A stretch of 5,484 bases of DNA from an uncultured Holophagaceae bacterium (GCA_903876615.1 CAIRAS010000040.1:1-5484), one strand, 5' to 3'; shown: positions 1 through 5,298, counted from the first letter of the stretch. The notes: a model not told the origin generated them from the letters alone. Numbers and translations: made by a program.

Positions 1-1152
1 CAGGTGGCGCCGGAAGCCGCCGTTGTCCAGGAAGCGCGCCACCACGGCCTGCAGCAGCGGGGGCTGGGCGATGGTCTGGACCTCCTGGATGGGCGCCATG
101 CGCCGCAGCAGGTCGTCCCGGGCGATGAGGTAGCCCAGGCGGAGCCCGGCGGCCAGGGACTTGGAGAAGCTGCCCAGGTGGATCACGTGGTCCGCCCCCT
201 CGAGCCGCCGATAGGCAGGCATGGGGTTGCCGGAGAAGCGCAGGTCCCCGTAGGCCGAGTCCGTCACCAGGATCACGCCGTGGGTCCGGGTCAGGGCCAG
301 GACCCGCTCCCGGCGGGCCTTGGACTGCGTCATCCCCGTGGGGTTGTGGAAGCTGGGCACCGTGAAGAGCATCTTCGCCTCGCTGCGCTGCAGCGCCGAG
401 GAGAGGCGGTCCGGGTCCAGGCCCTGCCGGTCCACAGGCACGGGCACCGCCTCGCGGCCTAGGGCCTTGATGAGCGCCAGGATGCCGACATAGCAGGGGC
501 TCTCCACCAGCACCTTGTCGCCGGGCACCGTGAAGGACTCCAGCGCCAGGGCCAGACCCGACTGCGCGCCGGGCAGCGTACGGATGCCCCAGCCCTCGTC
601 GATGGGCTCGCCTTCCGAGGCCAGCCAGCGGCCCACGGCTTCCAGGTAGGGGCGATGGCCGGCAGGGGCGGAGTAGACCCAGGCCTCCGAGCCGAGATCC
701 TTGAGCACCTGGGCGGTCAGCCGCCGCAGCTGCTCGCCCGGCAGCAGGTCCGAGGGGATGAAGCCGGCGGAGAAGCTCACCAGGTGGCTGTCCTGGACCC
801 GCTCCAGGGTCTCGCCCAGCCAGGAGCCCAGCTCGCCATCGTGCACCAGGAGCGGTGAGCCCTCGAAGGGGAACTCGCTGCTGGCGCGCAGCCCCGGGGC
901 CTCGGGCAGGCGCGGGGCCACGAAGCTGCCCCGGCCCTGGACCGTCTGGATCCAGCCCGTACGCTTGAGTCCCGCCAGGGCCTTCAGGACCGTCAGGCGG
1001 TGGACCCCCCAGCGCTGAGCCAGCTCCGGCACGGCGGGCAGCCGGGTACCCGGGCGCCACTCGCCCTGCTGGATGAGCCCACGGAGCCGCCGCTGCAGCT
1101 GCAGATAGAGGGGGCTGGAAGCGCCGGGATCGAGGGTGGGATCAAGGACCAT
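1..1152 (-). CDS. MocR-family regulator: GntR-type winged HTH fused to an aminotransferase-like domain (C-terminus off the left edge)
   Basis: The reverse strand is open for 384 codons from ATG 1152 to the window edge. Residues 14-78 form a GntR-type winged helix-turn-helix, with the PLYLQLQ start, a GTRLPAVPELAQRWGV segment, the recognition stretch HRLTVLKALAGL and the wing GRGSFV. From about residue 125 comes a fold-type I aminotransferase domain: GAQSGL (195-200) for the PLP phosphate, Tyr222 as likely ring-stacking residue, HNPTG (269-273), Asp298 and Tyr301 in TDSAY, and SFSKSLAAGLRLGY (328-341) with Lys331 as the Schiff-base lysine. All main PLP ligands are therefore present. MocR proteins are cytoplasmic transcription factors that sense PLP or an amino-type ligand (GabR, PdxR, TauR, DdlR). 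The usual length is about 450-500 residues, so perhaps 80-110 are missing to the left. A purine-rich AAGGGGG abuts the ATG, an unusually tight spacing, but no better in-frame start is obvious. The ligand and subtype cannot be told: no pdx, gab or tau gene is in view. The gene is divergent from the lipoprotein gene. Confidence 0.93.
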   Translation of the reverse strand, partial: MVLDPTLDPGASSPLYLQLQRRLRGLIQQGEWRPGTRLPAVPELAQRWGVHRLTVLKALAGLKRTGWIQTVQGRGSFVAPRLPEAPGLRASSEFPFEGSPLLVHDGELGSWLGETLERVQDSHLVSFSAGFIPSDLLPGEQLRRLTAQVLKDLGSEAWVYSAPAGHRPYLEAVGRWLASEGEPIDEGWGIRTLPGAQSGLALALESFTVPGDKVLVESPCYVGILALIKALGREAVPVPVDRQGLDPDRLSSALQRSEAKMLFTVPSFHNPTGMTQSKARRERVLALTRTHGVILVTDSAYGDLRFSGNPMPAYRRLEGADHVIHLGSFSKSLAAGLRLGYLIARDDLLRRMAPIQEVQTIAQPPLLQAVVARFLDNGGFRRHL

Positions 1153-1183
1153 CCCCCTTAGGATCGTCCAAAACGCCCTCCGG

Positions 1184-1197
1184 AGCAAAGAATTGCT
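1184..1197. promoter_or_regulatory. Short inverted repeat in the MocR/lipoprotein divergent region
   Basis: AGCAA-AGAA-TTGCT is a perfect 5-base inverted repeat with a 4-base spacer, 32-45 bases upstream of the regulator start. Its position would suit an autoregulatory operator. Arms this short occur by chance, and characterised MocR operators are often direct repeats, so this is only a candidate. Confidence 0.15.
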
Positions 1198-1323
1198 AGG
1201 GAACGCACAGCCCGGGACAGACCAACCGCCCGCCGGGTTCCGATTCCGCCCTGCCCCGGGTCATCCCGGAGCGCCTAAACCTTGAGGTGATCAGGACGTC
1301 CATTGTCTTGAACTGGAGAGCCC

Positions 1324-1881
1324 ATGCGCCCCTACCGTCTTTTCGCCCTGCTGCTGCCCCTGGCCCTGCTCCTGGGGTGCAGTGGTTATTCCGTGAACTA
1401 CGACTACGATGTCACCGCGTCCTTCGCCCGCTACCGGACCTTCGACTACTACACCTCCAAAAAGGGTCCCGGGGGCACCACCAGCCTCATGGATAAGCGC
1501 GTCCGAGCCGCGGTGGAGAAGGAGCTGCAGGTCAAGGGATTCGTCCTGGAGACCCGGGCCGATCCGGATTTCCTGGTGACCTACTATCCCGTGATGAAAG
1601 ACCGCAAGGTGCGCACCACCACCCGCGTCAGCACCGGCTGGGGCTTCCGTCCGGTCTACGGCCGCGTGGGCGTCTCCACCAGCCAGGTGAAGCACTTCAA
1701 GGAGGGCACCATCGTCCTTGAGATCGTGGACTTCAAGAGCAATCAGCTGGTCTGGCAGGGCGCCGCCGCAGGCGCGCTCACGGGACTGAACACCCCCGAG
1801 GACGCCGACGAGCTCGTGCCCAGGGCCGTCCGGGACATCCTTGCGAAATTCCCACCAAAGGTGCCCGGGCGCGGCAACTGA
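1324..1881 (+). CDS. DUF4136-family lipoprotein
   Basis: The product is a 185-residue protein. It has a lipoprotein signal peptide: positive n-region (Arg2, Arg5), a Leu/Ala-rich core at residues 6-17, and lipobox L16-L17-G18-C19 with Cys19 as the lipidated residue. Residue +2 is Ser rather than Asp, which in the proteobacterial Lol rule favours outer-membrane sorting. The mature part matches the DUF4136 pattern: an N-terminal strand ending FARYRTFDYY (34-43), a helix KRVRAAVEKELQVKGF (58-73), the ADPDFLVTYY strand (79-88), a Gly/Tyr-rich loop (104-118), then GTIVLEIVDFKSNQLVWQG (128-146) and a C-terminal helix ending AVRDILAKFPP (168-178). The molecular function of DUF4136 proteins is unknown; they are small periplasm-facing envelope lipoproteins. 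GGAGAG at 1315-1320 lies three to five bases before ATG 1324 and supports this start. The gene appears monocistronic. Confidence 0.9.
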   Translation: MRPYRLFALLLPLALLLGCSGYSVNYDYDVTASFARYRTFDYYTSKKGPGGTTSLMDKRVRAAVEKELQVKGFVLETRADPDFLVTYYPVMKDRKVRTTTRVSTGWGFRPVYGRVGVSTSQVKHFKEGTIVLEIVDFKSNQLVWQGAAAGALTGLNTPEDADELVPRAVRDILAKFPPKVPGRGN

Positions 1882-2122
1882 GCCCACCGAAAACCGGGCC
1901 CTGAGCCCCAGGAAGTAAGCCTGTACCAAGGGGTGCGGGAAGCCCTGTTTTTACGCGGTGAGGGGGGCAGAATCCATCTGCCAATTTCTCATAACCGCCT
2001 TGTCTGCTGAGTTTGCTTTTTTACCATAGTCAAAAACCAGCATGGAAACGATGCACTCACCGAGAACGACAACCGCGGTCACCAGGGACGGCGCTGTGAG
2101 GTCAATCCCATGCCTCGAAAAA
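1882..2122. other. Non-coding stretch between the lipoprotein gene and the flagellin promoter
   Basis: I find no convincing gene here. The only ORF of note starts at 2042 and runs 29 codons to a TAA at 2129-2131. It has no ribosome binding site and its end overlaps the sigma-28 promoter, so it is probably chance. GGCAGA-ATCCA-TCTGCC at 1966-1982 is a 6-base-pair hairpin without a following T-run. From about 1985 to 2160 the DNA is visibly more AT-rich than its surroundings (for example the T-run near 2017-2022 and A-runs near 2032-2036 and 2118-2123), as is common upstream of a strong promoter. No convincing sigma-70 or sigma-54 promoter was seen. Confidence 0.5.
1927..1952 (+). terminator. 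Weak candidate terminator after the lipoprotein gene
   Basis: An imperfect stem CA(A)GGG ... CCCTG, with one bulged A and a roughly 10-base loop, is followed at once by TTTTT (1948-1952), 46 bases after the lipoprotein stop codon. The position and T-run suit an intrinsic terminator, but the stem is short and imperfect, so the call is tentative. Confidence 0.3.
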
Positions 2123-2128
2123 ATAAGT

Positions 2129-2155
2129 TAAGAATCTAGACAAATGGGCCGAAAG
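2129..2155 (+). promoter_or_regulatory. Sigma-28 (FliA-type) flagellar promoter
   Basis: TAAG at 2129-2132 and GCCGAAAG at 2148-2155 are separated by exactly 15 bases. The enterobacterial sigma-28 consensus is TAAA-N15-GCCGATAA, so 3 of 4 bases match in the -35 box and 6 of 8 in the -10 box, including the diagnostic GCCGA core, with ideal spacing. It lies directly upstream of flagellin, the classic class-3 flagellar target. Transcription should begin near 2162, giving a leader of roughly 67 bases. AT-rich DNA lies just upstream. Confidence 0.85.
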
Positions 2156-2164
2156 ATTCCCCAA

Positions 2165-2181
2165 GCAGGTAACCCACCTGT
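2165..2181 (+). promoter_or_regulatory. 5'-terminal hairpin of the flagellin leader
   Basis: CAGGT (2166-2170) and ACCTG (2176-2180) pair around the loop AACCC, with a possible extra G-U pair outside. The predicted transcription start is only a few bases upstream, so the hairpin would sit at or near the 5' end of the mRNA, where such structures commonly protect transcripts from decay. The role is inferred. Confidence 0.4.
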
Positions 2182-2190
2182 GAACAACCC

Positions 2191-2208
2191 GGCAGCAAGG
2201 ATGCTGCC
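2191..2208 (+). promoter_or_regulatory. Leader hairpin with ANGGAN loop: candidate upstream CsrA/RsmA binding site
   Basis: GGCAGC (2191-2196) pairs with GCTGCC (2203-2208) and closes the hexaloop AAGGAT (2197-2202); a terminal A-U pair could shrink the loop to AGGA. The loop with its closing pair reads CAAGGATG, an exact CANGGANG, the core of the CsrA/RsmE recognition motif, with GGA (2199-2201) in the loop as the protein requires. It lies 28 bases upstream of the flagellin start codon, as an upstream docking site would. Confidence 0.65.
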
Positions 2209-2212
2209 CAGC

Positions 2213-2228
2213 GCATCACGGAGGATGC
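2213..2228 (+). promoter_or_regulatory. Shine-Dalgarno-bearing hairpin with ANGGAN loop: candidate second CsrA/RsmA site
   Basis: GCATC (2213-2217) pairs with GATGC (2224-2228), closing the hexaloop ACGGAG (2218-2223). The stretch UCACGGAGGA (2216-2225) fits the full (A/U)CANGGANG(U/A) motif. It contains the flagellin ribosome binding site GGAGG (2220-2224), five bases before ATG 2230, so a protein bound here would block translation. Exactly 18 bases (2202-2219) separate its GGA from the GGA of the upstream hairpin, a spacing well suited to bridging by one CsrA dimer. Confidence 0.65.
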
Positions 2229-2229
2229 C

Positions 2230-3036
2230 ATGACTTCAATTCTCAATAACATCGCCGCTTTGGGTGCCAGCCGTCAGCTGAGCTCCACGAACTCGGGTCT
2301 CCAGAAGACCATCCAGCGGCTCACCACCGGCAGACGCATCAACGGCGCCTCCGACGACGCGGCCGGCCTCGCCATCAGCAACAAGCTGGGCGCGGACGTC
2401 CGGATCGCCGCCCAGGGCCGCCGCAATGCCAACGACGGCATCTCCATCCTTCAGACCGCTGACGGCGTGCTGGACGAAGTCACCAACCTGCTGACGCGGG
2501 CTGCGGAACTGGCGCAGCAGGCGGCCAGCGGCACCTCCGGTGCCGACAGCGGCACTGGCAAGACCGCTCTGGATGCTGAGTTCCAGAACATTATCACCAC
2601 CCTCTCCGACATGGAGACCAGCACCAAGTTCAACTCCGCCAAGATTTTTGGTGGAAGCTCCATCTCCGTGGCCGTGGGCGGGTTCACCGCTGTGGGTGTC
2701 ACCGTTGGCACCTTCCACTCTCTGTCGGCATCGACCGACAAGCTGACCACGGCGGCTCTGGCTGGCACGGCCGCGACCGACATCGCCACGGCCCTCGACA
2801 AGGTTTCCTCCCTGCGCGGCACCATCGGCGCCAACCAGCAGCAGCTGCAGAGTGTCTCGAACTCGCTGGGCATCCAGGTGGAGAACTTCACCGCCGCCTA
2901 CAGCCAGATCCGGGACGCGAACGTGGCGGACGAAGTGGTCAACCTCTCCAAGTTCCAGATCCTGAACCAGTCCGGGATCAGTGCCTTGGGCCAGGCCAAC
3001 ACCTCCAGTCAGGCGATCCTCGCCCTCCTCAGGTAG
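2230..3036 (+). CDS. fliC: Flagellin (short, D0/D1-type filament subunit)
   Basis: The product is a 268-residue flagellin, the subunit exported by the flagellar type III apparatus and polymerised into the filament. The conserved N-terminal D0/D1 region covers residues 1 to about 140: SILNNIAALGASRQL, then LTTGRRINGASDDAAGLAISN (31-51), NANDGISILQTADG (66-79) and LTRAAELAQQAA (88-99). The conserved C-terminal D1/D0 region runs from about 187: SSLRGTIGANQQQLQ (193-207), ENFTAAYSQIRDANVADEVV (218-237) and the terminal coiled-coil helix ending AILALLR. Only about 45 residues (142-186, rich in Ala, Thr, Ser, Gly) lie between, so the variable D2/D3 domains are almost absent; enterobacterial flagellins have around 500 residues. 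Arg90 and Leu94 coincide with positions that form the TLR5 contact in Salmonella FliC. GGAGG (2220-2224) fixes the start at ATG 2230. The gene is monocistronic, with a sigma-28 promoter upstream and a strong terminator downstream. No fliW, csrA, fliD or fliS is in the window. Confidence 0.96.
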   Translation: MTSILNNIAALGASRQLSSTNSGLQKTIQRLTTGRRINGASDDAAGLAISNKLGADVRIAAQGRRNANDGISILQTADGVLDEVTNLLTRAAELAQQAASGTSGADSGTGKTALDAEFQNIITTLSDMETSTKFNSAKIFGGSSISVAVGGFTAVGVTVGTFHSLSASTDKLTTAALAGTAATDIATALDKVSSLRGTIGANQQQLQSVSNSLGIQVENFTAAYSQIRDANVADEVVNLSKFQILNQSGISALGQANTSSQAILALLR

Positions 3037-3053
3037 CAGGATCCGTAACATCT

Positions 3054-3089
3054 CCGGGGGGGCGGGTCGTTTCCGCCCCCTCGGTTTTT
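3054..3089 (+). terminator. Strong intrinsic terminator after flagellin
   Basis: A GC-rich stem of 12 pairs runs from CCGGGGGGGCGG (3054-3065) to CCGCCCCCTCGG (3073-3084), with one G-U pair and a 7-base loop GTCGTTT. It is followed by TTTTT (3085-3089). It begins 18 bases after the flagellin stop. On the minus strand the same stem lacks a following T-run, so it should act mainly on the flagellin transcript, although it also lies just past the end of the convergent lrgB-like gene. Confidence 0.93.
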
Positions 3090-3096
3090 GTGTCCT

Positions 3097-3789
3097 CTAG
3101 GCTTTCAGCAGCAGCCGGATCAGCAGCGGGGCCAGTAGGGTGGTCGTGATGCCCGACAGGGTCATGGCCAGACCGGCCATGGTGCCCTGCTGCGGGCCCT
3201 CCAGGAAGGCCATGGCCGTGCCCTGGCCGTGGGAACCTGTCCCCATGGCCAGCCCCCGGGCAATGGGGTCCTGCACCCCGACGCGGGTCAGCAGCGCCCC
3301 CCCGAACACCGAGCCCAGGGTGCCCGTGGCCACCACGAAGGCCGAGGCCAGGGCTTGGCTGCCGCCGTGGAGCCGCACGATCTCCAGGGCAAAGGGGATG
3401 GTCACGCTCTTCGGCAGCAGGGAGAGGACGACCTCGCGCGGCAGGGCGACGAAGGCCGCCAGCCAGGCCACGGAGACCACGGAGGTGAGCGTCCCGAGCC
3501 CAACCCCGGCCAGGATCGCGGGCGCATGGCGGCTCAGCAGGTCCCGGTTCCGATAGAGCGGCACCGCAAGACCCACCGTGGCCGGGCCCAGCAGCGACAT
3601 CATGAGACTCCGGGCCGGCACGTAGGCCTGGTAGGGAATCTTCAGCAGGAGCAAGGCGGCGGCAACCAGCGTCGCCCCCAGGAGCACGACGTTCAGCAGG
3701 GGGTGCCGATACTTCATGTAGAGAGTCTTGGCCAGGAAGTAGGCCCCGAGGGTCAGGCCGAGGCCGAAGCCCATCATCACGAGGCGCAT
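3097..3789 (-). CDS. lrgB: LrgB/CidB-family membrane protein
   Basis: The product is a 230-residue, very hydrophobic protein of the LrgB family. Hallmarks in order are SLLGPATVGLAVPLYRNR (65-82), LPKSVTIPFALEI (125-137), a Gly/Ala-rich helix TGTLGSVFGGALL (155-167) and the signature GLAMGTGSHGQGTAMAF (179-195). The hydrophobic segments suggest six to eight membrane helices. LrgB works with LrgA; the pair was first described in staphylococcal murein hydrolase and lysis control. Characterised relatives transport small acids: B. subtilis PftAB takes up pyruvate, and the plant fusion PLGG1 moves glycolate and glycerate. The substrate here is unknown. I chose ATG 3789 because GGAGG (CCTCC at 3798-3802 on the plus strand) lies 8 bases upstream. 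A GTG at 3813 would add eight residues (MAAAEAPA) but has no clear ribosome binding site. The start overlaps the lrgA end by 13 bases, indicating translational coupling. Confidence 0.92.
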   Translation of the reverse strand: MRLVMMGFGLGLTLGAYFLAKTLYMKYRHPLLNVVLLGATLVAAALLLLKIPYQAYVPARSLMMSLLGPATVGLAVPLYRNRDLLSRHAPAILAGVGLGTLTSVVSVAWLAAFVALPREVVLSLLPKSVTIPFALEIVRLHGGSQALASAFVVATGTLGSVFGGALLTRVGVQDPIARGLAMGTGSHGQGTAMAFLEGPQQGTMAGLAMTLSGITTTLLAPLLIRLLLKA

Positions 3790-4148
3790 GGCTGGTGCCT
3801 CCGCCGCAGCCACTGGCTGACATGGCCCGCCACCCCAAAGGTCAGCAGGGTGCTCCCCGCGATGGCCAGGGCCAGCTGGAAGCCATACTGGTAGAAGATC
3901 CCGCCCCAGTTCATCAGGTCCACGGCCGCCGGGATAAAGAAGAACACCAGGTGCCTCAGCAGGAAGTCCGCGCCCTCCTGAATGAGCTCCAGCTTCACCA
4001 GGCCTGAACGCAGCGCCAGGTAGAGGAAGATCAACCCCACGACGTTGCCGGGGAGCGGCAGACCCGTGAGCGAGGCGAAGCGGCCCCCCAGCCAGACGAA
4101 CAGGCTCAGCAGACCGATCTGGGCGATCACCTTGAGCACTCGGAGCAT
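3777..4148 (-). CDS. lrgA: LrgA/CidA-family holin-like membrane protein
   Basis: The product is a 123-residue protein, normal for the CidA/LrgA family, with four predicted hydrophobic segments near residues 6-23, 34-50, 64-78 and 87-106. The family signature LPLPGNVVGLIFLYLAL is at 30-46, and the second conserved block FFIPAAVDLMN is at 70-80. The C-terminus is basic (LRRRH, 114-118). It is the small partner of the following LrgB-like gene, together forming an inner-membrane complex implicated either in holin-like control of lysis or in transport of pyruvate-type acids. The ATG at 4148 is preceded by AAGGG about five bases upstream. It is the first gene of a two-gene operon reading leftwards, with its promoter presumably in the 4149-4319 region shared with the ECF S-component gene. 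No LytTR or LysR regulator (the usual LytSR/CidR controls) is in view. Confidence 0.9.
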   Translation of the reverse strand: MLRVLKVIAQIGLLSLFVWLGGRFASLTGLPLPGNVVGLIFLYLALRSGLVKLELIQEGADFLLRHLVFFFIPAAVDLMNWGGIFYQYGFQLALAIAGSTLLTFGVAGHVSQWLRRRHQPCAS

Positions 4149-4319
4149 GGCAGCCCTTGTAAATTTTGGGGAAACAATCCCGGATCAGGCAGGAAGGCGC
4201 AGCTCCAGGTTGTCGGTAAGCTCCGAGTCTAGCGGCTCTTCGGGTTTCCCGGGTACGATTGGAGGGGTTGTAAAATGACCTTGTGGTAGCATTTGTCCGG
4301 TCCCCTTTCAGGAGTTCCC
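4149..4319. promoter_or_regulatory. Divergent intergenic region between lrgA and the S-component operon
   Basis: These 171 bases must hold the start signals for both flanking operons. Rightwards, TAAAAT at 4271-4276 resembles a -10 box (5 of 6), but no good -35 box sits 16-18 bases upstream. Leftwards, I see no clear box pair. A small inverted repeat GGGA-N5-TCCC is at 4169-4181 and the palindrome CCCGGG is at 4248-4253. No riboswitch class is recognisable by eye. Confidence 0.4.
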
Positions 4320-4871
4320 ATGGCCCGTTCCGGTGCGCCTCTCATGGTCCTTCCCCAGCCGCTGGGGCTGGCGGACAGCCGGTTCTATTTGGCGACCTGC
4401 GCCCTGGTGGCGGGCAACCTGCTGTTCCCCCTCCTGGTCCACCGGATTCCCGATGCGGGCCGAACGCTGCTGCCGATCTTCTTCTTCACCCTGATCGCAG
4501 GCTGGCGCTACGGCATGAAGGTGGGCCTGCTGACGGGCCTTCTCTCCCCCCTGGCCAACCATTTCGTGACTGGGATGCCCCCGGCCGCGCTGCTTCGGGA
4601 GCTGCTGCTCCAGTCGGCGCTGCTGGGTGTCGTGGCTGCGCTGGTGGCCGCCCGTGGCCGCCGGCCGACCCTGGCGCTCCTCGCGCTGGTGGTGGGTGTG
4701 CAGCAGGCGCTGGCGCTCTTCCCGCAGCTGCTGCAGGGCGGCGCCCAGGCCTGCTTCGAGACCTTCAGCCTCCGGCTGCCGGGCCTCCTGCTCCAGATCC
4801 TCGGGGGCACATCCCTGCTCCGGCTCCTGCCCACGCAGCCCGGAACCCAGGAGGGAAGCCGTGTGGGATGA
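4320..4871 (+). CDS. ECF-type transporter S component (substrate-binding membrane subunit)
   Basis: The product is a 183-residue protein with about six hydrophobic helices (roughly 22-42, 48-62, 65-82, 88-111, 116-138 and 150-170), the size and topology of S components of energy-coupling-factor importers. The most telling stretch is 51-88, where LPIFFFTLIAGWRYGMK is followed by VGLLTGLLSPLANHFVTGMPP. It matches the general S-component pattern of Leu-Pro-x-hydrophobic-Ala-Gly, then Gly-Leu-x-Ser-Pro-Leu and TGMPP. Helix 1 has small residues spaced for docking on EcfT (Ala25, Ala28, Ala31). S components bind vitamins or metal ions with high affinity and need EcfA, EcfA' and EcfT; none is in the window, so a shared module elsewhere is expected. 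It lacks the CbiM-type N-terminus, so a vitamin-like or organic substrate is more likely than free nickel, but the substrate is unknown. ATG 4320 is preceded by AGGAG five bases upstream. The 3' end overlaps the DUF1893 gene by 11 bases. Confidence 0.75.
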   Translation: MARSGAPLMVLPQPLGLADSRFYLATCALVAGNLLFPLLVHRIPDAGRTLLPIFFFTLIAGWRYGMKVGLLTGLLSPLANHFVTGMPPAALLRELLLQSALLGVVAALVAARGRRPTLALLALVVGVQQALALFPQLLQGGAQACFETFSLRLPGLLLQILGGTSLLRLLPTQPGTQEGSRVG

Positions 4872-5298
4872 GGCCCGCCGGGCTCCGGAGCTGGGCCTGC
4901 CCGCGCACCTGACGCTGCAGCTCTTCGAGGGGGACGAGGTGATTTTCTCCAGCGGAAAGCACTGGCTGCTGCCCCTGTTCGACCTGGACGAGTTCTTCGA
5001 CCAGAGCGGCCACGACCAGGCCCGGACCCGGCTGGTGGACCGGGTCACCGGACGGGCTGCAGCTCTGATGGTGGCGCGGCTTGGCATCCCGGAACTACAC
5101 ACGCTGCTCCTCAGCCGCCGAGCGATCCCGGTGCTGGAGCGGCACGGGATCCGCTACAGCTGCCGCGAGCTGGTGGACCAGATCCTCTGCACCACCGAGA
5201 CACTGTTCGACCAGGACCAGGACCTTGACACGGTCTGGTCCCACCTTCAGGAACGCAGGCTGCGAGCGGCTTCGGCCGTGGGAATGGGGCAACGATGA
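4861..5298 (+). CDS. DUF1893 (TM1506-like) protein
   Basis: The product is a 145-residue soluble protein beginning at GTG 4861. AGGAGG at 4849-4854, six bases upstream, makes this start convincing even though the codon is not ATG. The DUF1893 pattern is clear: LTLQLFEGDEVIFSSG (17-32), LLPLFDLDEF (36-45), the helix RLVDRVTGRAAALMVARLGI (57-76), TLLLSRRAIPVLERHGI (81-97) and a C-terminal CTTETLF (110-116). This last stretch occupies the place where relatives carry a Cys-Pro-Met-Glu-like motif. The family is represented by Thermotoga TM1506, which has a cytidine-deaminase-like fold without an established activity. No deaminase His-x-Glu zinc motif is evident, so catalysis of that kind is doubtful. 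It is coupled on both sides, overlapping the S-component gene by 11 bases and the LarA-like gene by 4 (ATGA), so it probably serves the same process. Its function is unknown. Confidence 0.82.
   Translation: MWDEARRAPELGLPAHLTLQLFEGDEVIFSSGKHWLLPLFDLDEFFDQSGHDQARTRLVDRVTGRAAALMVARLGIPELHTLLLSRRAIPVLERHGIRYSCRELVDQILCTTETLFDQDQDLDTVWSHLQERRLRAASAVGMGQR

Noticed and set aside
1291..1929. Reverse-strand ORF of 212 codons opposite the lipoprotein gene
   Set aside because: The opposite strand encodes a lipoprotein with signal peptide, lipobox and DUF4136 motifs, whereas this frame is Gly/His-rich without a recognisable family.
1995..2022. Possible sigma-54 promoter around TTTGCTTTTTT
   Set aside because: The required GG of the -24 element is missing at the correct distance from the GC of the -12 element.
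2000..2030. TTGTCT with CATAGT or TACCAT as a sigma-70 promoter
   Set aside because: The boxes match poorly or have spacing of 16 or 19. The sigma-28 site nearer to flagellin is far better.
2042..2131. 29-codon ORF upstream of the flagellin promoter
   Set aside because: It has no ribosome binding site and no recognisable product, and its stop lies inside the sigma-28 -35 element.
2236..3051. Long reverse-strand ORF antisense to flagellin (271 codons)
   Set aside because: It mirrors the flagellin gene in an opposite frame, has low-complexity Gly/Val/Arg composition and resembles no family. The plus-strand flagellin is unmistakable.
3029..3838. Reverse-strand ORF of 269 codons overlapping lrgB
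   Set aside because: It is in another frame on the same strand as the clear LrgB protein, is Gly/Pro/Arg/His-rich, and runs through the flagellin terminator.
4293..4319. TTG start nine codons upstream for the S-component gene
   Set aside because: AGGAG sits five bases before ATG 4320, while the TTG has no ribosome binding site. The extra residues add no family feature.
4308..5102. Reverse-strand ORF of 264 codons opposite the S-component and DUF1893 genes
   Set aside because: It is Arg/Gln/Glu-rich with no domain, and crosses two well-supported genes with their own ribosome binding sites. It is a product of high GC content.
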